This document shows positions 31,237 to 43,227 of a stretch of DNA of 64,000 nucleotides, in pieces. The position numbers were made by a program, and so were the translations under genes. The first letter of the stretch is position 1; each line of letters starts with the position of its first letter. This DNA is from Mactra quadrangularis. Its lineage: Eukaryota; Mollusca; Bivalvia; Venerida; Mactridae. Under the pieces are notes generated by a model, which was given only the letters and a program-made list of their open reading frames with translations, searched no databases and was not told the origin of the DNA. Location of the stretch: NCBI GenBank assembly GCA_025267735.1, contig CM046297.1, positions 29,228,011-29,292,010 of the forward strand, written 5' to 3'.

Positions 31237-34200
31237 AGTGGACATAAATTTAGACTTAGACAGTCCGCTTATGTTGATTTGGAAATTGTCTGAACCGTCA
31301 TCCTTATTGATGGCCCGGTACTAACGTTTTAGACGTGCTGTTTGGATGAAAATTAACTTTTTGAGTAAAATTTGAGTACATGTAGTTTTATACGCCATAT
31401 CATTTGGAAATAAAACATAAATTGAAGATGAAATTCGACAGTTTGTTAGTTTAAAACTGAATCTGATATCTTTTCCAAGGGATACCCTTGTCTGTTAATA
31501 ACAGACATTCTATTAGAGAAATGCAAACTGACGTACTCGGACATAGGAAAACCCATCCTTCTATTGGTTGAAAAAAAATAAAAAAGGCTATGAAAATTTA
31601 AATCCCGTGTTTCCCCGCGTTCGGCAAGTTTGCATTACAAAACGTTGTTTTTTTCGTAGCATTATAAAACTTATAAATGGTTTAATGCACGTTTCATTTT
31701 TAAACATTAACTAATTTTATGGTTAAATTATTATTATACAGACCTGAATTTCTAGGTATTTCCAGGAATGTATCAGGCATATTTTTGTAAATATTTCGCG
31801 AGATGTTTTCTTATTTTACTCCGTTTGTTTTGTTTAAAAAACATTTTTTCTTAAAAGCATTAATTGTCTTGTTTATAATTGGTCCCTCGAGTGTATTTAC
31901 AATAAATAATAACTTTATTTTTGATTGCCGTTGTCAGGCAAACTTCACCAAAAGCGATTTTTATGTCATTCAATAAGCTCCGTCTTCATCCTATTAGGAA
32001 TTCTCTAGAAAAGGCAAATATCCGGTTCATTACAATAATAAAATAGTTTTTCTCTCTCACTCAATTTTTTTAAAGATTATATTAACTTCTCATAGCATGC
32101 TCTTATTATAAACTTTTTTGTGAAGACTGTTTTAAATTTGTCAATTTACTTGAAATTATACATAAAGATTATACAGTATAATTCCACTATTAGGACCATC
32201 AAAATCAACGGTCTTAACAAACGGAATTGTTTTTAATCTTGTTCTTCTCAAAATGAAACATTTCGGACTTAGAATAAATTATCAAACACACATAACCGGG
32301 TTACTAAATGGTGATAGCTCTGGATCCGAGTATACTCGTTAAATATTTCATGTCAGAGACTAAAATGTCATAAATTTAAGCTATAAACAAACTAGCTCGT
32401 TAGAATCATGACCTACATCTTAAGTAATCAGAAATGCTCAAGGGATGCAGGGTTGCACCCGTCAGTTTTCATATCTACTGCATCCCAGAATTACAAAAAT
32501 CATCAACAAAATTTATATGCTTTTCAAATCTAGGTTATTTTGAGTTAAATTTGCCACAAATTCTGCCGGACTATACATTTTGACTTATTACGCAATAATT
32601 AGTCCATTCATCTAAAACATTCCTAGTTGCTTGAGTGCTTGGGAACCAGGAAACAGAATTCAGCGTAGTTATCTAATATAAAAGAAATTGTTCCTAATCG
32701 AGAAAAAGTATAAACAAAACTAACTAACCAATTTTTCAATTATTTCTTTTGTTCCTTGATAAAATTTAATGAGGTAGAAGAAAGAAACCAAATAATTACA
32801 TAGCTACAAAAGACCAAGTAATACTAAAAGCCACTACAATAAATCCATGTAGAATTAGTGAAAACTAAGCACAAAGATCAATGTAACAAGAGTATTTAAT
32901 GTTTAACCATTTTTCTGGTATAGAAGAGCAATTACATATTGTCTTAACTGACAAAACAACAGACAACGCATACAATCTTTTGTATGATAATCACTTTTGC
33001 AGTTATATGATTGATGGTATATTGTTCTAGTATTTGTTTACTCTAACAACAATGTACTTAACGTATCAATCTCAGATATACATGTACTTCTACAATTGAA
33101 TACAATATACTCTAGTCAGTTTGTACTTAAAGAATGCCTACTCATTTGATAAAGTAGCCTCTGTGCATACAATTTTAAGCAGTTTTATTTTATACAGAAA
33201 AGTTCCGCTCCATAGTTATATTTTATGACCTGATTGAAATAATTCAAAATTATGTGCGTTTGAGGATTTTTACTGCTCAAACTCTTAATTGTTCCTATAT
33301 CAAGTCCGTTCTGCAATTAAGAACGAGTGTGATAGTTTAATTGTTGAACGTTCCTGAAGATCAGGGTTAGGGGATAGCAGTTGACTGAAGGTCTTAATGT
33401 GCGAAAGCAGGCAGTATCTGTTTGTGGAGAAAAAAGACAAGTATGGCCCCAGGAAGGATGATTTGGTTAACTGTTCGCATCAAAATTTATAACGTTAGAA
33501 AAAGTTGAGAAGAAAAAAATAAAAAACCTTTAATTTCTGTGCTGGTCGAATATTGTCACGAATAAATCTTCTCGCTTGATGGAACAAATATCGTTATTCT
33601 GAGATAAAATCATAAAAAACTAATCTGGCTGAAAAACGATGCTAATTTTTCTCGCAGATCAAATGAATACTGACAGAAAAAACTATAAACCAAATGCGTT
33701 GAAAATTTGTTTCATTGCCCTGCATATTTCAACGATAATTATGGGGAAAAACATTGACAAGTTTGTCAAGCGCAATTTAATTGGTTGATTTAAATGAACC
33801 AATCAAAAGATTGATATATATTGTCAACAGATTGATTACATTCTAAACGTGATACACAACAATGTGCATTTTCTTATTGTGCTAAGCATGCTGACTAAAC
33901 AACGGCAATCAGAATTATTAATTACACGTACATTCACTTTATAAGCAACGTTAATAAAGATTCTCAAACTGCTAATTTTTATTTATTCATACACTTTTGT
34001 GTTTCGTGTTGGTTGAAAAATTCAAAATAGTAAGGAGGCTAGCTATAGCAGGGTTAGAGCGGACTGGTCACAAATCATAATTATAGAAACTGGGATTGAA
34101 AACAGAGGTTGTTTATTTGTTATTAATTTTCATTAGAAGCTCCTGCAGAACATGGTCGCTCATATAAAAAATACTAAAACGTTAGTTCCATGTCATACGG

Positions 34201-34879
34201 TCAAGAAAAAAAGTGTTTGAAAATTTAAATACAACTCTATGTACAATTAGTGAACCGTGGGGAGGGGAGGAGACAATTAAACAATCTTTTCTAAGGAATC
34301 TGTAGGCGATGCGTCATGCAAAAAGCTAAACACTATGCCTTATGGGTTTTGACATAAAGAAGAAATTGTCGACGACGGACTGGCAGACCTACACTGATAC
34401 AGGCGCAATGGCTCAAATTCAGTACTTTGTGCTTAGATAAGCAAGAAATATCATTAGAAAAAAATACTGACATTAAGTTATGGTTTAAAAATGGAACTTT
34501 TGAATCTGGAAGCAATCTGTTTAATAAATAAACATCAAATACGTTGTTGTTTTGTTCTATCAAGCCATCAGAATCAGATGACTGAATTTATCACCATTGA
34601 CCGTCTTTATTTCCTCCTTTTACATTTGTCTTGGATTGGAAAAAGGAAGGGTTATTATGATTGTTATTTTTTAGAGATTAGATAACAATATTCACCACGG
34701 TTTCCAGACAAGAAAAGTATCATATCAATAATAATAAATACAACAACATGAATGCCAATTATCATCTAGGAGAGAGAGACTGAGAGGATTATGAATGTGA
34801 AAGAGAGTGAAAGAAAATATGCACTCGGTATTCTTATTACTCTGGCAATTCAAATATTAAATAAATATCACAACTTACA

Positions 34880-34985
34880 GAGGGTGATAGAACGGAATGT
34901 TCACACGAGACAAGTAATGTCAACCGAGACTTTAACAGAGGTTGACATTAGTTGTCAAGGGTGACAATTCCGTTCTTTCACCCTC
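34880..34985. repeat. Hairpin with 46-bp arms, loop orientation A
   Basis: The left arm GAGGGTGATAGAACGGAAT...AATGTCAACC and right arm GGTTGACATTAGTTGTCA...CCGTTCTTTCACCCTC pair over about 46 bp with a few mismatches. The loop, 34926-34939, reads GAGACTTTAACAGA. The same hairpin in unit 3 has the inverted loop. It is absent from units 1 and 4. Confidence 0.85.
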
Positions 34986-37900
34986 CGAACAACAAAAATT
35001 GTTGACAAGCTGATAGACACAAACCGTCATATGCTTCTGAACGTAAAGACTTTTCAATACCTTTAAGTTTGTTGTTTCGTAAACAGCAAGCGTCAGCGCA
35101 AGGATGATAACTCAAATTGAATGGCTTAAAATGCAGGTCCCGGTATAAGCAAACTCCAACGCAGTAGTCTCCCATCGGTTTAAGCGAGTCGCTGGTGATG
35201 TCCAGTGGGTAATATAACATAATGTAGTAAACAAAGCATGTGAGGTATAATAATACTAAATAGCTCTAAGCCTCGTGAATAACAATTTACAGGATAATAT
35301 CTGAATGATTTTCTGTGAACAAAAAAGTAATTCATTAAGAAACCATTAGCGTTAATGGTATAAGATGTCATAAGTCAATGTATTAGTAACAAGATTTTTT
35401 TTCAGACAGTGTTCTGGGGCAGACGCACGCTCACACGCCTGTTATTCCCACAATTACTCCCCTATTGCACTTTGTGATATGGTTAGCTTAAAATTGAAGT
35501 GATCACACAAGACACAGAACGGGTAAACCGAGCAAAATACATTTTTTCCCTACTGGTCGGATTTACATTTTGCTGTGGCGGTTTTCCCCATCTTTGTATC
35601 AAGATGTTTCTGTTTATATAAAAGTTGTGTTATATGTTTATCAATCACCGTAAACAGATATCCTGTAGAGCATTGTCGTACAGGATCTCTACTGTCTCCG
35701 TGGAAGGTCATGTCGAGATGAACTTTGTGTCGACCAATCAATGCGTAGCTTTCATATAGACGAAAACACTATTAATCACATTTTGATTTCGTAATTTTTA
35801 TTTTTAGACCAAGGTTTGCATGCTCATTTAACAGCGGTAATATTCACAGTCTGCGATTGGGCGGCTTATATCAAATTGCGTGACGTAGACGATGTAAACA
35901 AGTTACGTATCATAACAATTTCGTCATGAATTATATGATGAGAAAAGGTCACCTGAACGTGGCCTTCCTTTGAAAAAGGCCAGATCTAAGATAGCGAGTA
36001 GGCAAGCGGAAAATTTAAGATCGGGTTTTAATCAGATTGTATGTTTTTGTATAGTTATTTTGTTAATAAAACAAGATTATCTTAAATGACATTTCATAAA
36101 TAAATAATAAATAAATAAATAATGATATAGTTGTTATACCATCTGAGAGCAATATATTTTGATATTTTGTGGTTGGAATTAATGTCTGTTTTGTGCTAAA
36201 TTCCTGTTTTTTAATGTCAGACCATAGAATGACTTATGGCTACAAATAATATACTTTATACATATAAGTAATGATTGCCTGTTTCAAAAGAGGTTAAAAA
36301 GCATTAAATAGTTTTAATTGTAGCAATTTATTAGTATTAGTTTTTTGTTTGAAGAGTTTATTGGACATCTAACAATAATTAGAGAACCTTTAAATGTATT
36401 AAATACAAGTTGACGTTTTATTTTGTACTTGTTCACGTATCCTTAATTAGAAACTAGCTGCAAGTAAATGAATGTACCGGATTTTAAAAACGTGAATTCC
36501 TGTATAAAGCATCATTCTATTTATATATATTGAATGTATCATATAACGTGGCATTCGCTTTATTAGTTTCAATAACTATATTTCAACACTAAAGAATATC
36601 AAGAGTTTATTAGTATGACATTTAGAGGTCTCAAATTTTGTTTCTAAGGTAAGTGAATATAATTCACATGTACAGTACTCTGACAACAGTAGAACAAAAG
36701 ACCCCTCCATTAGTTGAACAAATAACTCTGTATATTTAAAAACTTTGACACTTATTGTAAGAGAGTACTCAGATTGTAAGTTTAAAATAATACAACATTA
36801 TTTGTCCAGACTGGATGTATAGCCTTTCAGTCATATACTAGAACAAAAATAGCATTATCTGTACCCGTAAAACACAAGTTTACATATACTTATACTAATG
36901 GTGTTGCCAACTTATATTTATGTTTCTTTAATCCACACAACCATTCAGTCTCGTCAAACGCTTGCAAGACTTTACGCTGTATTACTCTTAATTTAGTTTA
37001 TTAGTTAAGTGTGGTGTGTTGTAGACAGACATTAGCCGCTGCAAAAGTTGACAGTCGAATGAAACATAGTGTAAAATATATAAATCTCTAATGACAGAAT
37101 TTCACAGTAAACGACAAATGATTCGATAAATTGTCCTCAGTACTTAAAGGCAATGATTGCTTTATCAATAGATTGAACACTTATACATTTTATTGAAAAT
37201 AATGACCAAAGAAGACAGAACTTTTTCTCTTAAGAAAATACACAAATCAGCTTGAAGCAATAATACAAATCAAGTACTTGTATTAGCATATTTATCATCC
37301 CTCATAAATAAGCATTTTGAGGTCAACAAAATCTTGGAGTCATTTTACGGTGTGTGCCTGCTTTTTAACATAGTTTATTATTTGATAACCTTTTATTTGC
37401 ATTTTCCTTTTGACTTATCTTTGTAATGGTTTACATTCTCGTGCTCAGGGTTATTAAGATGTCTCGATGTAACATTATAGCCTGGGAGAATGATTTGTAG
37501 TTGGGATAACAAATTTTGCTTAAAATCTAAGTAAGGGGAATGCACTTTAATGTTCATAGTTTCCAAGGCTTTGGAATGTCAAATGCCGAGTCTCATTAAC
37601 GTAAAACCTGAATAAAATGTGTTTTCATTTTATCTCTATCATACAAATATAACAAAAATAATGGTTCTAGTTGTTCTTAATTTCCTTTATCTCCAAACTT
37701 TTGGCCCACACTGTACATGAGAAGATGTTTGTCCTAAATTGTAAGTTCTGGAAAAAATAACAAAATATTCATGGATTGATCAATTAGATAAAAGTTCTAT
37801 AGTCGTTAATCGATTTCTTGCTTAGTGACAAGTATTTCATTACAAAGAAAAATAACGATATTGTCCTAAGTGTAACCAAATATAACCACGTGGTTTAGAT

Positions 37901-38529
37901 AATGAACACGTAACAACTGTATTGTATAAGTAACCAATTATGTAACTAAAATTGTTACATGTCCATGATTTGTTTGAGTACATGCCTGGAATATATAATT
38001 ATCATTAATGGAGCAAGGATTACATCGGGAAACTTTATTTCACATATCTCTAACCTGATAGCTAAGGTCTACGATAAGATATACTAGACCGGTATTGAAG
38101 ATTTATTTTTGAGAGAAACATTTCTTTATAATACTTTTTAAAACATTTTTCAGAGTACATGTAGTTTTATTTGCCATTTTATGTTAAAAATAAATATTAG
38201 TTGAAGCTGAAATTTTGACAGTTTGTTAATTAAAAAATAAATCTCATTATTGGATCTTTTGGTTGATTAAGTCCTTATTTTTTCAATAAGCATTTTTTTG
38301 GAGGACAAATGTCGCACTGGGCATTGGTGCATTTAATTTTTTTTCAGACATGCTTGCATTGGTTTAGACATCACGCTTAATTTGTGATCACTTTAACGGA
38401 TTACATAAAACCTGGCAAAAAAATGTAAAATTTAAAAAATAATTTGAAGGAGAAAAACCAGAATGGTATGCTAAAAAGAGGTTCGTAATCAATGTTCATC
38501 ATTGCCTTTCTTCATATAATCCCGGGGAC

Positions 38530-38765
38530 GTGGTGTTTTAGACTACCCGCAGATTTTCTTGAGTCTAGCGTTTCGAAGGGTTGCTGGTAAGAGCTCATGC
38601 AGACTGGTTATACCCTAATGGAAAGTTTAATTTAATGCCGGTTTTATTCCAATGGCAATGTAAATGAAACAATTGTTGGTCTTGTAGAAAGGTAGATGAG
38701 CACTTATTATGGACAAAGGTCCGGGAAAGCTATGTTAGGTGATTTGGTCGTCTTGAAATGACCAT
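38530..38765 (+). mobile_element. Diverged SINE, unit 2
   Basis: ACTGGTTATACCCTAATGG, GTAGATGAGCACTTATTATGG, ACAAAGGTCCGGGAAAGCTA and TGTTAGGTG are recognisable against the body of the SINE at 21770 (TGAGTACTGGTTATAGACAA, TCCAGGAAAGCTAGGTTAGG). The tRNA head is decayed. The orthologous copy lies at 50890-51125 in unit 3. Confidence 0.6.
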
Positions 38766-39473
38766 TATATGTTTTGAAAGACATAATAGTCAATCTGTCT
38801 GACATCTTTTCCTAGTAATACCATTGTCTGTTAATAAAATACATTCTATTTGACAAATGCAAATTGACGTCCTGGAAAATACGAAAAACCTATTCATCTA
38901 TTGGTTGGAATAAAGAAGAAAATGCTATGAGAACGTTTCTCTGTGTTCTTCAAATTTGCATTTTTTTATAAAGACGATGGGGTTTTCATAAGCGTTATAA
39001 AGCTTTATAATTGGAGTAATGTACGTTTTTTAACGTTAACTAATTCTTGGATAAAATTAATTGAACGTGTGTCAGGTAATAGTAAAATAAATCGCAAAAC
39101 AACGCAAAAATTCTATGACTTGCCTTTCGGATTCGGGGTTAGCACGTTTGCTTTCAGAATTACAGTGCCGCATGTATTTATGGAAGCCACCATTAAACAT
39201 TTCGACCAAAAGTAAGGCAAGTCGTTTGGTCTTGTTGAAATTGAGAGGTTTTAATCAAAAATCCATGTCGTCATATTAATTGCATGTGTTTTTATTTAAG
39301 AATCATTAGGATGATCTTTTTTGACAAAATCATCTAAGTGACAATATATTCAAACAAAATTTGTCAGTATAGCTATTTCGAACAAACAGAATGACGGTTA
39401 GACTAACTTGATTACATATTGTTGTGATAATAAAGATACGAAGTTCTAGGTTCATGAACTTTCAATATAGTTA

Positions 39474-40129
39474 CAGTATAACCTGCATTAAGCAGCCAGC
39501 AAAGGGAAGTGACTAGATTGGCTGCTTACAGCAGGTGACCACTTAAACCAGGTTCAGATAAAAATGCTTTGATTAGTTCCACAGCAGTAAGTGATTATTT
39601 TATAGCCATAAAAATTATGTAAATACTAATTTAATATAATATTAATTAAAAAACAACAAATTAATTAAATTAGAATTTATCAAAAATTTAAACAAATACA
39701 AATGTATTTCAAAATTAGATATATATTATATATTTGATTTGTCCAATCTTATTTAAGATGATTGTTTATGCAGTTTCTTATTAAATTGTCTTCAAAAAAG
39801 GCACAAGTGACAATGTCAGTTGTATATTAGAAGGCTTAATTTATGTGATGACACTTTGTTGTTAAATTTTGACTGTTTAAAGACTTAACTGGGTGGGTTT
39901 TCACACATCTGGACCATTATACAATGATGGTGACACTTTGTTAATTCTAAAATTTAATTGACCGTGACCACTTAATACAGGTAAATTGATAAATTTGTGA
40001 GGAATTAGGTGACCACTGGCCACAGACAGCAGGTGCAAAATAGAGTGATTTTCATTGGGAGGAAGCCAGATTGGCTGCTTACAGCAGGTGGCCGCTTATT
40101 ACAGGAGGCTGTTAATGCAGGTTATACTG
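39474..40129. mobile_element. Tc1/mariner-like MITE in unit 2 only
   Basis: CAGTATAACCTGCATTAA at the left end is matched exactly by TTAATGCAGGTTATACTG at the right end, and TA flanks both sides (39472-39473, 40130-40131). A CAGT terminus with TA duplication is characteristic of Tc1/mariner/pogo elements. The arms continue with CAGCCAnATTGGCTGCTTAC and AGGTGaCCaCTTA-type sub-repeats. There is no transposase frame. Unit 3 lacks it at the equivalent place (53030), reading CAATATAGTTGGATTTTTT. Confidence 0.85.
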
Positions 40130-43121
40130 TATGTATTTTGGTAAATATTTGGCGAGATGTTTTCTAATCCTACGCCGTTTGTCTTTTAAAAGAAATGTCT
40201 TGTTAAAGATATTAATTGTCATGTTGAAAATTGGTTCCACGAGCGTATTTTCAATAAATTATAACATAATGTTTGGTTGCCGTTCCACCAAAGGCTATTT
40301 TCATGTCATTTCAATAAGCTCCGTTTTTATCCTATTAGGATTTTCTGGGAAAAGGCAAATATCCGGTTTATTACAATAGTTTTTCACTCTGACTCAATTA
40401 TTTCAAGATTAAATCAAGGTCTTATGTCATGGTCTAATTATAAAATTTCATGTAGAAACTGATCAGAAATGTCCACTTACTTGAAATTAAACAATCGCTT
40501 TTTGCAGCAAAGTTCTTCTATTAGGACCATCAAAATTCTTAACAAACGAATTTGTTATAATGTGGGGATCATTTTCTTCTCGAATGAAGCAATTCGGACT
40601 TATATCAAAATTTAAAAAAATGAGATTTTGTAATTGCAAAGACATGTAGCGGCACTTTACTGTACCAAAGACTATTTAAATCTAGGTTGAGCTAAGTGTG
40701 CCCACAATTCTGCCGAACTATACATTTTGATATTTTGACACAATAACTAGTCCATTTAACAAAAACATCCTTGTTGTTTACTGTAGCAAGAAAAATGCTG
40801 AGTTCTTAGGAACCAGGAAGCAGAATTCAGCGTAGTTATCTAAGTTAAAAGAAATTGTTCCTAATCGAGATAAAGTATAAACAAAACTAACTAGCCAATT
40901 TTTCCATTTTTTCATTTGTTCCTTGATAACATTTTATGAGGTAGATAGAAACCTTCTTATTACATAGTTACAAATACCACATAAAACTAAAATCTACCAC
41001 TAAAAGGTTCATATAGAATTAGTGTAAACAAGACACAAAGATCAATGAAATAGGTTTTTTAAATGTTTGGCTATAGTTTTTGTATAGAAGAGCAATTTAC
41101 AGATTGTCTTAACTGACAAAACAACAGACAAAACAAACATATTTCAAATTGATTACTACTGCAGTTATATGATTCATAGCGTATATTTGTAGTATTTGTT
41201 TACTCTAACAACAAAGTACTTAACGTATCAATGTCAGACATACATGTACTGCTACAATTAAGTACAATATGATCTAGTCAGATTGTATTGAGGGTGTTTG
41301 TACTCTTTGATATGAAGTAGCATTTTGTGCATAACTGTTACCGTTTCTTATTTTATACGGTAAAGTTCCGCTACATAGTTTGATGAACCTTCTGAAATAA
41401 TCGACAATAATGTGAATTTAAGGATTTTGAATGCTCAAATTCTAAATGCGTAATTTATCAAGTCCGTTCTGCTATTAAGATCAAAGAGTGTGACGATTTA
41501 ATTGTTGAACTTAACTGTAATAATACATTGTATCACAATAACATTGCATTGATAAAGGATCAAGGTTAGTTCATAGCAGTTGACTGATTGTCTTAATGTC
41601 CGAAAATATGCAGTAACTGTTGCTTATGACGGAATGAATCTGGTATTTCAATAAGAAGGATGGTTGTTCATCTGTCCGCCTCAAAAGTTATAACACTGGA
41701 AAAAATTAAGAAGGAAAGTATACGGCAGTATAATTATCAACATTTTTAACCCACCAAATCATGTTCAACATTACATGAGCATTAATTTCTGTGCAGGTCG
41801 AATATTGTCACAAATAAATGTTCTCGATTGAAGGAACAAATATCATTATCCTGAGATAAAATCGTAAAAAAATCTAATCTGGCTGAAAAACGCTGAGAAA
41901 TTTTCTCGCAAATCAAATAATAACTGACAGAAAAAACTAAAAAACCAAATGAGTCGGAAAGTCGTTTCGTTGTCCTGCATATTTCAACAAAAATTAAGCA
42001 AAAAAACATGGACGAATTTGTCACGCGCAATTTGATTGGTTAATTTAAATGAACCAATCAAATGGTGGATATGTATTGCCAACATATTGATTACATGCTT
42101 AACGTGATACACATCAAAATGCATTTCCTTATTGTGCTGAGCATGCTCAATAAACATCGACAATCAGAATTTATTAATTACCCGTACATTTAATTTATAA
42201 ACAACGTTAATGAAGATTCTCAAACTGCTAGTTTTTTATTCATAAACTTTTGTGTATCGTGTTGATTGAAAAATTCAAAATAGTAATGAGGCTAGCTAGA
42301 GCAAGGTTAGTGAAGGACTATTGACAAATCATAATTATAGAAACTGGGATTGTAAAAAGAGATTGTTTATTTGTTAATTATTTTCATTAGAAGCTCCTGC
42401 AGAACCTGGTCGCTCATCTAAAAATACTAAAACGTTAGTTCCATGTCATACGGTGAAGAAAATAAGTGTTTGAAAATTTAAATACAACTCTATGCACAAT
42501 TAGTGAACCATGTGGAGGGGAGACAATTAAACAATCTTTTTTAAGAAATCTGTAGGCGATGTGATATGCAAAAAGCTAAACACAATGCCTTATGGGTTTT
42601 GACGTAAAGAAGAAATTGTCGACGACGAACTGGCGGTCTTACACTGATACGGGCGCAATGGCTCATCTTCAGTACTTTTGCTTAGATGAGCTAGAAATAT
42701 CACTGTCATTAGAAAAAAATACTGTCATAAAGTTATGGTTTAAAAATGAAACTTTTGAACCTGGAAGCAATTTGTTTAATAAATAAACATCAAATACGTT
42801 GTTTTTCTTGTTCTCAAAAGCCATTAGATGACTGAATTTATCACCATTCACTGTCTTTATTTCCTCCTTTGAGAGGATTGAAAAATGGAAGGGTTATGAT
42901 GATCGTTATTTTTCGGATATCATATAACAATAATCACCACAGTTTCCAGACTAGAAAAGGATCATATTGCTAATAATAACTACAACAACATGAATGCCAT
43001 CCTAATATCTAGAAAATGAGACTGAGAGGATTTTGAATGAGAAAGAAAGAGTGAAAAAATATGCACGCGGTATTCTTATTACACTGGCAGTACAAATATT
43101 ATATAAATATCACAACTTACA

Positions 43122-43227
43122 GAGGGTGATAGAACGGAATGTTCACACGAGACAAGTAATGTCAACCTCTGTTAAAGCCTCGGTTGACATTAGTTGTCAA
43201 TGGTGACCATTCCGTTCTTTTACCCTC
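43122..43227. repeat. Hairpin with 46-bp arms, loop orientation B
   Basis: The arms are the same as at 34880-34985, but the 14-nt loop at 43168-43181 reads TCTGTTAAAGCCTC, which is the reverse complement of the unit-2 loop apart from one base. The arms themselves are in the same order as in unit 2. Confidence 0.85.

Larger units (their letters stand above)
22024..33548 (+). repeat. Large array, unit 1 (about 11.5 kb)
   Basis: Starts at AATATTGTCACGAATAAATG. Shared landmarks in order: CTAATCTGGCTGAAAAACGA (22098), AAACTAGCTGCAAGTAAA (25442), GTCCAGACTGGATGTATA (26332), AAATAATGGTTCTAGTTG (27188), a TCA-rich tract (27890), GATCGGGTTTTACTCAGATT (30080), TACGTTCAAACC (31022), GAGTACATGTAGTTTTAT (31375), GAAATTGTTCCTAATCGAG (32684). 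No gene was recognised in it. It lacks the segment around the SINE seen in units 2 and 3, and holds its own extra sequence at 22500-22700. The unit start is an arbitrary landmark. Confidence 0.85.
33549..41800 (+). repeat. Large array, unit 2 (about 8.3 kb)
   Basis: Same landmarks as unit 1 (CGAATAAATcTTCTCGC at 33560, AAACTAGCTGCAAGTAAA 36450, GTCCAGACTGGATGTATA 36805, AATAATGGTTCTAGTTG 37658, GAGTACATGTAGTTTTAT 38153). About 4 kb corresponding to 46475-50465 of unit 3 is missing between 38130 and 38150, which removes the TCA tract and the 79-codon frame. A GATCGGGTTTTAATCAGATT segment like the one at 30080 appears out of place at 36015. It carries a private TA-flanked element at 39474. Confidence 0.85.

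Noticed and set aside
34333..34563. 64-90-codon frames recurring at 34333-34685, 42592-42851 and 55822-56216
   Set aside because: They recur only because the array unit is duplicated. Lengths and frames differ among units, and codon changes are not biased to silent sites.
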